A stretch of 11,892 bases of DNA from CAYRWM01 sp964428055. GTDB taxonomy: Bacteria > Bacillota > Clostridia > Christensenellales > Christensenellaceae. The DNA is taken from the NCBI GenBank assembly GCA_964428055.1, contig CAYRWM010000045.1, positions 1 to 11,892 on the forward strand, read 5' to 3'. Shown here in pieces: positions 6,816 through 11,892 of the stretch (position 1 is the first letter of the stretch; each line of letters opens with the position of its first letter). The notes below the pieces were generated by a model that saw only the letters and a program-made list of their open reading frames with translations, was not told the DNA's origin and made no database searches. The position numbers and the translations under genes are program-made.

Positions 6816-6997
6816 TGCCCGGCATCGCCGTGTGGCACTGCCCGAACTGCGGAACGGAAGTAACAGGCATCCGTGACGGTGAGGGTTATGTCAGAGTTAG
6901 ATGCGCCGGCTGCGGCGCCTTTATGGTGTACAGGAGGATAAGCAGGAGGCGTATAAACATAGACGCTTTCGCCCCGAAAAATGCGTCTGTGGTGTAA
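6815..6997 (+). CDS. Small zinc-ribbon protein
   Basis: A 60-residue basic protein with two CPxCG-type knuckles: Cys9 and Cys12 (CPNCG), and Cys30 and Cys33 (CAGCG), which would bind one zinc ion. The C-terminal half is arginine-rich (YRRISRRRINI). It is translationally coupled to the preceding 38-residue peptide by TGATG and is the last gene of the polymerase unit. Zinc ribbons of this size often contact nucleic acid or RNA polymerase, but no specific partner can be named. Its place in a damage-induced unit suggests, without proving, a link to polymerase recruitment or transcription. Confidence 0.75.
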   Translation: MPGIAVWHCPNCGTEVTGIRDGEGYVRVRCAGCGAFMVYRRISRRRINIDAFAPKNASVV

Positions 6998-7010
6998 AAA
7001 GTAAATATGA

Positions 7011-7092
7011 GGCAGGTTGAGACTTCGGTCGGGCTGAAACAGTGCCAGTGTAAAGCCGTTTTTGATGCCTGCCCGTAAACGGACGGCAGTCC
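7011..7092 (+). ncRNA. Predicted structured leader RNA (three-way junction)
   Basis: Manual folding gives a closing stem GGCAGG (7011-7016) with CCTGCC (7068-7073). Inside are a GAC-TTCG-GTC tetraloop hairpin (7021-7030) and a second arm, GGCT (7032-7035) with AGCC (7054-7057), then an internal loop GAA/AA, ACA with TGT and a 7-base loop. A small GGAC-GGCA-GTCC hairpin (7081-7092) follows, then a strong terminator and the ribosome binding site of the sigma-like gene. The order of compact fold, terminator and RBS resembles a riboswitch or attenuator. I do not recognise a known class. It could also be the 3' untranslated region of the polymerase unit. Confidence 0.4.
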
Positions 7093-7108
7093 ATTAGTTT
7101 TGTTGAAG

Positions 7109-7149
7109 CCGCCGGAAGAAGTGAATACTTCTGTCCGGCGGTCTTTTTT
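7109..7149 (+). terminator. Strong intrinsic terminator before the sigma-like gene
   Basis: CCGCCGGA (7109-7116) pairs with TCCGGCGG (7134-7141), and AGAAGT (7117-7122) pairs with ACTTCT (7127-7132) around a GAAT loop. Together this is a 14-bp stem with a single bulged G, followed by TCTTTTTT. The next ribosome binding site begins seven bases after the T-run, so the downstream gene must be reached by read-through if it has no internal promoter. Confidence 0.9.
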
Positions 7150-7167
7150 ATTCTGAAGGAGGAAAAT

Positions 7168-7692
7168 ATGTATAAGAGGAAATGGAAATACAGGGTAAGG
7201 ACCTTAAGCGACGGAACGAGAAAATACTACGTTCTTACAGACGGCGTTTTCACCGAAGTTCCGAAAGCAGTGTTTAAGCTGCTTGATTCAAGCGACGCCA
7301 GGGAGGACTATGAAAAAAAGAGGAGCATTGAAAGACGTGACACCTATCTCGAATTCATAAGGAGCAAGGCGGGACCCGACATAACGGCGGCTCTGTCAGC
7401 CGAGGAATCGGCCGAGGATGCGGCCTTAAGAAGGGAAGCTATCCATATGAGGAACCGCGTGATGAGGATGCTTCCGGGTATGGTAAGAAGACTACCACGT
7501 GCGGAAAGGGATGCCGTAATATGCATCTACTTAAAAGGCATGTCCCTTCGGGCTTATGCTGATAGGGAAGGCATATCCCTAAGGCAGGCGGTAAGGAGGC
7601 GGAATTCAGGACTGGGTATCCTCGGGGAAGATATATACGAGGCTCTTGAGAGAATTGTCGACGGTGGGGATCTTTATTTGGATGCTCTTTAA
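7168..7692 (+). CDS. Sigma-70 region-4-like DNA-binding protein of mobile-element type
   Basis: A 174-residue protein with AAGGAGG (7156-7162) before its ATG. The N-terminus (YYVLTDGVFTEVPKAVFKLLDS, residues 20-41, seen as a VxEVxxxVxR-like strand and helix) and the charged linker (about 45-65) resemble small sigma-like proteins of Tn916-type elements. The C-terminal part (about 105-150) has a region-4 helix-turn-helix: LPRAERDAVICIYLKGMSLRAYADREGI, then SLRQAVRRRNSGL as the recognition helix. Region 2, which binds the -10 element, is not evident, so it is more likely a regulator or a partial sigma factor than a complete one. It stands alone between two terminators and is preceded by a structured leader. 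Control of transfer or excision genes is known for related proteins and is only inferred here. Confidence 0.7.
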   Translation: MYKRKWKYRVRTLSDGTRKYYVLTDGVFTEVPKAVFKLLDSSDAREDYEKKRSIERRDTYLEFIRSKAGPDITAALSAEESAEDAALRREAIHMRNRVMRMLPGMVRRLPRAERDAVICIYLKGMSLRAYADREGISLRQAVRRRNSGLGILGEDIYEALERIVDGGDLYLDAL

Positions 7693-7725
7693 AACACAAA
7701 CAGCATCCGGGTGCTAAGGATGCTG
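7680..7725 (+). other. Mutually exclusive hairpins at the end of the sigma-like gene
   Basis: AGCATCC (7702-7708) can pair with GGATGCT at 7680-7686, which spans the last codons of the sigma-like gene, or with GGATGCT at 7718-7724. In the second case the stem extends to CAGCATCC/GGATGCTG with a 9-base loop. No T-run follows, so it is not a standard terminator. Confidence 0.45.
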
Positions 7726-7771
7726 CACGTGCTATTGCAGTGTAATGTGTAAACAGAAGCAATAAGTTTCA

Positions 7772-7809
7772 GATCACGCAGAATTGTTCTGCGTGGTCTT
7801 CTTTAATTC
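7772..7809 (+). terminator. Intrinsic terminator after the sigma-like gene
   Basis: GATCACGCAGAA (7772-7783) pairs with TTCTGCGTGGTC (7787-7798), a 12-bp stem with one G-T pair and a 3-base loop, followed by a T-rich TTCTTTAATT tail. The rest of the 250-base gap (7693-7942) holds the hairpins just before it and the promoter of the next unit. Confidence 0.8.
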
Positions 7810-7883
7810 TAAGGGGCTGCTTTATGCACGGTCAATTTAGATTAAGTGTTTAATGTAAAGAACGGTTATATTTGCGGAATAAA

Positions 7884-7912
7884 TTGAGCGAACACGTATA
7901 AAATGATAAAAT
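7884..7912 (+). promoter_or_regulatory. Promoter of the TIGR04076-kinase operon
   Basis: TTGAGC (7884-7889) and TAAAAT (7907-7912) are separated by exactly 17 bases, matching the sigma-A consensus at four and five of six positions, 30 bases before the ATG at 7943. AGGAG near 7930-7934 serves as ribosome binding site. Confidence 0.65.
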
Positions 7913-7942
7913 CAGAATATAGGATTTATCAGGAGCGACAGT

Positions 7943-8248
7943 ATGAAAGACGTAAAGATAACAGTCATGAGAAAAGCCCTTTACAGGGATCTTATGGAAA
8001 AGTATGAGGGCGGGTCGGAGTACGGCTGCGAACTCGAGGAAGGACAGGTGTTCATATCCAGGAATTCCCTTATGCCGGAAGGCATGTGCCAGAGCGCCTG
8101 GAGCGTTCTGTATCCTTATGTGCTGGGGCTTGCAGCCGGAGCCGATGATTATTTCGACGGATGGATGAAGGAAAAGGGAACGGCCATGATATCATGCGCT
8201 GACGGTTTCAGACCCGTTACCTTCTATCTGGAAGCCGGCACTTTCTGA
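7943..8248 (+). CDS. TIGR04076 family small protein
   Basis: A 101-residue cytoplasmic protein of the TIGR04076 family, known mainly from anaerobic bacteria and of unknown function. Family hallmarks are the N-terminal strand KITVMRK, the EEGQVFIS motif (32-39), LMPEGMCQSAWSVLYPYVLGL (43-63) and KEKGTAMISCADGFRPVTFYLE (77-98). Cys29, Cys49 and Cys85 are present; the last two lie in the family's conserved positions and could bind a metal or be redox-active, which is inference. It is slightly longer than the usual 80-95 residues. It has its own promoter and is followed after 18 bases by a hybrid histidine kinase gene, so the two are probably one operon. A sensing or modulating role toward the kinase is possible but unsupported beyond position. 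Confidence 0.85.
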   Translation: MKDVKITVMRKALYRDLMEKYEGGSEYGCELEEGQVFISRNSLMPEGMCQSAWSVLYPYVLGLAAGADDYFDGWMKEKGTAMISCADGFRPVTFYLEAGTF

Positions 8249-8266
8249 TTTCGGAGGATTCTTTTT

Positions 8267-10570
8267 ATGGATCAGGGACTTATGGTCAGCATAATGGTAT
8301 ACGCCGGAAGCGCCATTATGGTATACAACATAATCCGCTTCATATTATTTGCCAGGTTCGTGCTGGGAATTGAGAGCTATAAAAAGAGCAGGGGCGGCAC
8401 AGCCCTGCTTGTTGTGCCTCTTATACTTCTTATACTGTTCCTGATGGGATACATACTCGTAGGCGTGCTCGGAAACCCCGACATCATAATGGCGGGCATC
8501 CTTTTGGGCGGCAGCGTGTTCGTGCTTTTGATCACGAGGCTCTCGTCTGCGATAGCGAAGAGGATCAGGGCAAACGATGAACAGCTTGAGGCCATGTACG
8601 ATTCCCTTAAAAGTGAATTCGACGCCGTGGCCAAGGACAAGGATTCAGTTGTAAGAGTCAATCTGTCAAAGGACGAGATCCTGTCGGTCAGCGGCAGCGG
8701 ACTTTATGCGTCTGACACAACGGCCGGAAGCTACAGTGAATTTATAGACGGAAGAAGGAAAAACGTCATCTTCAGGAGCGAAGATGGCTCAGGAGCGGCC
8801 GACTTAACGAGGGACGGGCTCCTTAAAAAGTTCGAGTCCGGATACAGGGATTCGAGCGAGGTCCTGTTCGTACGCCGCAGTGACGGCAGCGACGGCTTTG
8901 TTAAGCTCGACGTTGCCATGACGCTCAACCCGTCAACAGGGGATATAGAAGCTTTCATCTCCGAGAGCGATCACGATACCGACATGGTGTGCAATGCCCT
9001 TATAAACAGCGTTCTTTCAAGCCGCTGCGACATGGTGGCGAGGATAGTCGGAGGACAGTTCAGTATAGTCACAAAGGATCCCGTGAGCGGCGATGCCGTG
9101 CCCGGGGAGAGCATGGACTACGGCGATTATCTGACCCGGTATCTGTATCCCGAGTTAAGCGGCCCGGACTCTGAAAAGTCATCCGTTCTGGATTCTGTGA
9201 GCCTTGCATCAATAGAGCGGGCGCTCGAGAAGCGCTCCTACTATTCCGTGGATTTCGCCTACGGACGTGACAGCGTTGAGGGATACAGGAACTTCACGTT
9301 CTATCCGGTCGATAAAAGAGCCGGTTTCTATATACTCCTCCGGACCGATATAACGGATTCCGTGAGGGATCAGATGAACAGTACGGAGAAACTGAGGCAG
9401 GCCCTTAAGGGAGCCGAGGCGGCGAACAAGGCGAAGACTATGTTCCTTTCCAACATGAGCCATGACATAAGGACTCCCCTGAACGCCATCATTGGGTACA
9501 CGAATCTTGCGAGGAATGCCGAAGCGGGAAGCGATGAAATAGGTTCATACCTGGAGAAGATCGATGCGTCCGGAAAGCATCTTCTGTCTCTAATTGACGA
9601 CGTGCTCGAGATGAGCAGGATAGAGAGCGGCCGTATGGACGTTACAGAAGAGCCCAATGATCTTAACATGATCGTAAGCGACATAAAGGATATGCTCGTA
9701 AACCAGATGTCCGACAAGGGCATAGATTTCACTGTCGAAACGGACTGCTCCCGGAGCACCGTCATGTGCGATGAGAACAGGCTTAAGAGGATCATTCTTA
9801 ATCTCTTGAGCAATGCATACAAGTTTACGCCCGAAGGCGGCAGCGTCAGGTTTACCTTGAGCCAGAAGGAATCCGGGGCTGACAATAAGAACATGTACGA
9901 GTTCAGGGTAAAGGACACCGGCGCCGGCATGAGCGAGGAATTTGTTCAGAAGATATATGAACCATTTGAGAGAGCTGAGACTGCGACCGTGAGCGGAATA
10001 CAGGGGACCGGGCTCGGCATGTCTATAACAAAGAGCCTTGTTGATATGATGGGAGGCACCATATCAATAGATACCGCTCCCGGGCAGGGAACCGACATAT
10101 CCGTATTCATAGGGTTTACGCCCGTATCGGGCGGGTTTGTATCCGGCAGGGAATGTACTTTCAATGGTCCGGGGATCGATTTTAACGGCAAAAAGATCCT
10201 TCTCGTCGAGGATATAGACATAAACAGGGAGATAGCCGAGATATTGCTCCGAGACATGGGCTTTATAGTCGAGACTGCTGTCAACGGCAAAGAGGCTCTG
10301 GACCTTGTTTCAGGAGGAGATGCGGGTATCTATGACGCTGTCCTTATGGATGTGCAGATGCCTGTCATGGACGGCTACGAGGCTACACGCGCCATACGGA
10401 GCTTAGATGATCCGGCAAAGGCAACAGTGCCCGTCATAGCCATGACGGCGAACGCCTTCAAGGAGGATATACTCAATGCGACTGCAGCCGGCATGAACGG
10501 ACATATACCCAAGCCCATAGATCCGGAAGTCATAAAGTGTGTGCTTTCACGGGTACTCTCGGAAAAGTAA
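8267..10570 (+). CDS. Membrane hybrid sensor histidine kinase with C-terminal receiver
   Basis: A 767-residue inner-membrane signalling kinase. Three hydrophobic helices (about 8-32, 46-66, 72-94) lead to a linker and two PAS-like regions (about 105-230 and 240-365). A short coiled coil precedes HisKA with phospho-accepting His399 (NMSHDIRTPLNAIIGY). The HATPase domain has the N box with Asn516 (LNLLSNAYKFTPEGG), the G1 motif DTGAGM (550-555) and the G2 motif GTGLGM (580-585). A receiver domain (643-760) has Glu648/Asp649, phospho-acceptor Asp695 (LMDVQMPVMDG), Thr727 and Lys749. All key residues are intact. GGAGG (8253-8257) supports the ATG. There is no large extracytoplasmic domain, so the signal is probably sensed in the membrane or cytoplasm. 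No HPt or DNA-binding response regulator lies nearby, so the output partner is elsewhere. A terminator follows directly. Confidence 0.95.
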   Translation: MDQGLMVSIMVYAGSAIMVYNIIRFILFARFVLGIESYKKSRGGTALLVVPLILLILFLMGYILVGVLGNPDIIMAGILLGGSVFVLLITRLSSAIAKRIRANDEQLEAMYDSLKSEFDAVAKDKDSVVRVNLSKDEILSVSGSGLYASDTTAGSYSEFIDGRRKNVIFRSEDGSGAADLTRDGLLKKFESGYRDSSEVLFVRRSDGSDGFVKLDVAMTLNPSTGDIEAFISESDHDTDMVCNALINSVLSSRCDMVARIVGGQFSIVTKDPVSGDAVPGESMDYGDYLTRYLYPELSGPDSEKSSVLDSVSLASIERALEKRSYYSVDFAYGRDSVEGYRNFTFYPVDKRAGFYILLRTDITDSVRDQMNSTEKLRQALKGAEAANKAKTMFLSNMSHDIRTPLNAIIGYTNLARNAEAGSDEIGSYLEKIDASGKHLLSLIDDVLEMSRIESGRMDVTEEPNDLNMIVSDIKDMLVNQMSDKGIDFTVETDCSRSTVMCDENRLKRIILNLLSNAYKFTPEGGSVRFTLSQKESGADNKNMYEFRVKDTGAGMSEEFVQKIYEPFERAETATVSGIQGTGLGMSITKSLVDMMGGTISIDTAPGQGTDISVFIGFTPVSGGFVSGRECTFNGPGIDFNGKKILLVEDIDINREIAEILLRDMGFIVETAVNGKEALDLVSGGDAGIYDAVLMDVQMPVMDGYEATRAIRSLDDPAKATVPVIAMTANAFKEDILNATAAGMNGHIPKPIDPEVIKCVLSRVLSEK

Positions 10571-10590
10571 TGTATGTTATAGATCTTCTT

Positions 10591-10619
10591 AACCTGCCTT
10601 AATGGCAGGTTTTGTTTTA
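10591..10619 (+). terminator. Intrinsic terminator of the kinase operon
   Basis: AACCTGCC (10591-10598) and GGCAGGTT (10604-10611) form a perfect 8-bp stem around TTAAT, followed by TTGTTTTA. It lies 20 bases after the kinase stop. Confidence 0.9.
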
Positions 10620-10630
10620 CTCCTTTTTAG

Positions 10631-10670
10631 GTGTCTGTTTTTTTGGACACAGGATAAACGAGAATAAATA
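10631..10670 (+). promoter_or_regulatory. Operator-like repeat and weak promoter before the small ORF
   Basis: GTGTCTGTTTTTTTGGACAC (10631-10650) is an inverted repeat GTGTC-N10-GACAC. It matches the repeat upstream of the LexA-domain gene (4574-4593) at 18 of 20 bases and lies in the same orientation. It contains TTGGAC (10643-10648), followed after 16 bases by a weak TAAATA (10665-10670). Binding here would cover the -35 element. Confidence 0.45.
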
Positions 10671-10708
10671 CAGGGGATGGGGGAAACCCTAAGTTGTTTA
10701 AGGAGAAA

Positions 10709-10840
10709 ATGAAGATGAGAAGATCCAATACGAAGATGATAAGAAACTACAGGCCGATTGGAATAGACGGTATAGGGACTCCGGACGGCGGCGATATGCT
10801 CGGGTACGGATTTATGATGTCGCTGTGGTTTAATATGTGA
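10709..10840 (+). CDS. 43-residue small ORF behind the shared operator
   Basis: The peptide starts at ATG 10709, or more likely at ATG 10715, which is better spaced from AAGGAG (10700-10705). It begins basic (MRRSNTKMIRNYR), has a glycine/aspartate-rich centre (GIDGIGTPDGGD) and ends hydrophobic and aromatic (LGYGFMMSLWFNM). Its base composition matches the genes to the left, not the AT-rich stretch that begins right after it. No family is recognised. Support comes from the ribosome binding site, and from an operator-like repeat about 58 bases upstream, much like the spacing at the LexA-domain gene. A small damage-induced peptide is one idea. A chance ORF is not excluded. Confidence 0.4.
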   Translation: MKMRRSNTKMIRNYRPIGIDGIGTPDGGDMLGYGFMMSLWFNM

Positions 10841-10924
10841 GGGTTGAACTTGTTTAAAACGATTACGATTCCTTTTTGGCTGTAAAATGGACTTTTAGTG
10901 ATAGTCAATTTAGTCATTTTTGTT

Positions 10925-10962
10925 GCTAATTTTATCATTTTGTAAAAAATGATAAAATTAGC
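10925..10962. promoter_or_regulatory. Perfect 17-bp palindrome at the fic promoter
   Basis: GCTAATTTTATCATTTT (10925-10941) and its exact reverse complement (10946-10962) flank GTAA. The right arm ends at the first base before the fic -35 hexamer. TCATTTT/AAAATGA half-sites recur at 10914-10920, 10935-10941, 10946-10952 and 11013-11019, on both sides of the promoter. This suggests an operator, although an AT-rich bidirectional terminator is also possible. Otherwise the stretch 10841-11049 holds no gene I can support. Confidence 0.6.
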
Positions 10963-10991
10963 TTGTTTTAGTTTGATCATGGTGTTACAAT
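10963..10991 (+). promoter_or_regulatory. Promoter of the fic gene
   Basis: TTGTTT (10963-10968) and TACAAT (10986-10991) are separated by exactly 17 bases, matching consensus at four and five of six positions, about 58 bases before the fic ATG. Confidence 0.6.
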
Positions 10992-11049
10992 GTAATTGCA
11001 TCAAAATAATAAAAAATGATGTAGTAAAGTAACGACATGAGGCATATAG

Positions 11050-11892
11050 ATGAGGCAGTATGATTACAAAAGGATATATAACAGTTTGCTTTCGCCAGAC
11101 ATCGTATTACAGCTAACTTCTATACATGAGTACAAAGGGAAACAGGATTTATATATAGAAGCAAATAGTGATGCTTTGGCTGGTTTGGTTGAAATTGCAA
11201 AGATTCAGAGTACAGAAGCATCCAATGCGATTGAAGGTATAAGTACTTCTGATGATAGGCTTAAAAAGTTGGTGCAAGAAAAGACGATGCCTAAGACAAG
11301 AAATGAAAAAGAGATTGCAGGCTATCGAGATGCTCTGGCTTTAGTCCATGAAAACTACGATTATTTGTCTCCAAAAGGCTCAATTATGTTACAGCTACAT
11401 AGAGATATGTTTAAGTATTCCGGAAAATCGATAGGGGGTAATTATAAGAATTCAGATAACATTATTTCTGAAGAACTCCCTGATGGGACTAAAAAGGTGC
11501 GTTTTAAGCCGGTGCCTGCATGGGAAACGCCCACTAGTATTGACAGTATTTGTAATGCATTTGAACTGGCACTCCAAGATGAGGATATTGATCCTCTTCT
11601 TCTTATTCCTGTGTTTATTCTGGATTTTCTTTGCATTCACCCTTTTAACGATGGAAATGGAAGAATGAGCCGCTTGTTGACACTGAATCTTTTATATAGA
11701 TCTGGATATTTAGTCGGTAAGTATATTAGTTTAGAAAGGATTATCTCAGATAGCAAAGAATCTTATTATGAAGCTCTTCAAGATAGTTCATTTGGTTGGC
11801 ATGAAGGTGATAATGATTATAGCCCCTTCATAAGATACATGCTAGGCATTATTATAGCTGCTTATCGTGAACTAGACTCAAGGGTTGGTTTT
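11050..11892 (+). CDS. Fic-domain protein, class II auto-inhibited type (3' end beyond window)
   Basis: An open frame of 281 codons running off the window. Fic proteins usually transfer AMP from ATP to a hydroxyl of a target protein. The active-site motif is HPFNDGNGRMSR (His197, Asp201, Asn203, Arg205), complete for catalysis. An N-terminal inhibitory helix carries SNAIEG (58-63), fitting (S/T)xxxE(G/N) with Glu62 as the residue that blocks ATP, so it is a class II self-inhibited Fic. The flap region VRFKPVPAWETP (150-161) is present. GAGG (11039-11042) is spaced 7 bases from the ATG. Family members of this layout are about 330-370 residues and often end in a winged helix, which would lie outside the window. 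Codon use (TTA, TTG, ATT, GAT) differs clearly from the genes to the left, suggesting another origin. The target protein is unknown. Confidence 0.9.
   Translation, partial: MRQYDYKRIYNSLLSPDIVLQLTSIHEYKGKQDLYIEANSDALAGLVEIAKIQSTEASNAIEGISTSDDRLKKLVQEKTMPKTRNEKEIAGYRDALALVHENYDYLSPKGSIMLQLHRDMFKYSGKSIGGNYKNSDNIISEELPDGTKKVRFKPVPAWETPTSIDSICNAFELALQDEDIDPLLLIPVFILDFLCIHPFNDGNGRMSRLLTLNLLYRSGYLVGKYISLERIISDSKESYYEALQDSSFGWHEGDNDYSPFIRYMLGIIIAAYRELDSRVGF

Noticed and set aside
7011..7092. Possible tRNA or known small RNA
   Set aside because: There is no acceptor stem, anticodon arm or T-loop pattern, and no known RNA class was recognised; kept only as a predicted structured leader.
7885..7900. 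CGAACACGTATA as a second SOS box
   Set aside because: Only the left half (GAAC) fits; the right half is not GTTC-like, and the sequence is better explained as the spacer of the promoter.
9370..9930. Minus-strand open frame opposite the kinase core
   Set aside because: Shadow of the conserved HisKA/HATPase region on the plus strand.
10747..11004. Minus-strand frame of 85 codons across the fic control region
   Set aside because: It crosses the compositional shift and the palindrome, has no good ribosome binding site, and its residues follow AT-rich low-complexity sequence.
1..11892. CRISPR array, insertion sequence, integrase or att repeats
   Set aside because: No regularly spaced repeats, transposase motifs, tyrosine or serine recombinase motifs, or matching end repeats were seen.

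Overview
The window looks like part of an integrative/conjugative-type mobile element of a Gram-positive anaerobe of the Clostridia, probably Lachnospiraceae-like. The evidence is strong AGGAGG-type ribosome binding sites, heavy use of ATA (Ile) and AGG (Arg) codons in moderately GC-rich genes, and gene types often seen together on such elements: a VaFE-repeat surface adhesin, an Api92-like protein, a SOS repressor/Y-family polymerase block and a small sigma-like protein. No integrase, relaxase, att site or rRNA/tRNA gene is visible, so the mobile-element reading is inference from gene content.

Left region (1-4016, + strand): a hairpin terminator sits directly before the ribosome binding site of a 1062-residue secreted, wall-anchored adhesin (thioester domain, Cna-B/SpaA-like domains, three VaFE ester-bond repeats, VKTGD sorting signal). 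Its stop overlaps the start of an Api92-like/DUF1281-type gene.

SOS-like region (4018-6997): two divergent units. The minus-strand unit encodes an XRE-type repressor with a LexA-like self-cleaving S24 peptidase, then a free-standing LexA DNA-binding domain with no peptidase, then a conserved 91-residue protein of unknown function. The plus-strand unit encodes a DinB/UmuC-type Y-family polymerase, a 38-residue peptide and a 60-residue zinc ribbon. The gap between them holds a perfect 12-bp inverted repeat whose arms each contain the -35 TTGATT of one of the two divergent promoters, with a near-consensus LexA box (GAAC-N4-GTAT) between the arms.

Middle region (6998-7942): a foldable leader (predicted three-way junction plus a small hairpin), a strong terminator, a 174-residue sigma-region-4-like protein placed directly behind that terminator, and an intergenic stretch with alternative hairpins, a second terminator and a good promoter.

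Signalling region (7943-10619): a TIGR04076-family small protein and an orphan hybrid histidine kinase (3 TM, PAS-like region, HisKA, HATPase, REC) in one apparent operon closed by a terminator.

Right region (10620-11892): a 20-bp operator-like inverted repeat nearly identical (18/20) to the one upstream of the LexA-DNA-binding-domain gene, then a 43-residue small ORF, then a sharp shift to AT-rich sequence with a perfect 17-bp palindrome abutting the promoter of an auto-inhibited Fic protein that runs off the window.

The most notable idea is that the element carries a rearranged SOS circuit: the peptidase sits on a non-LexA DNA-binding domain, while a LexA DNA-binding domain is kept alone. 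The circuit may extend to an unannotated peptide gene about 6 kb away through the shared operator.
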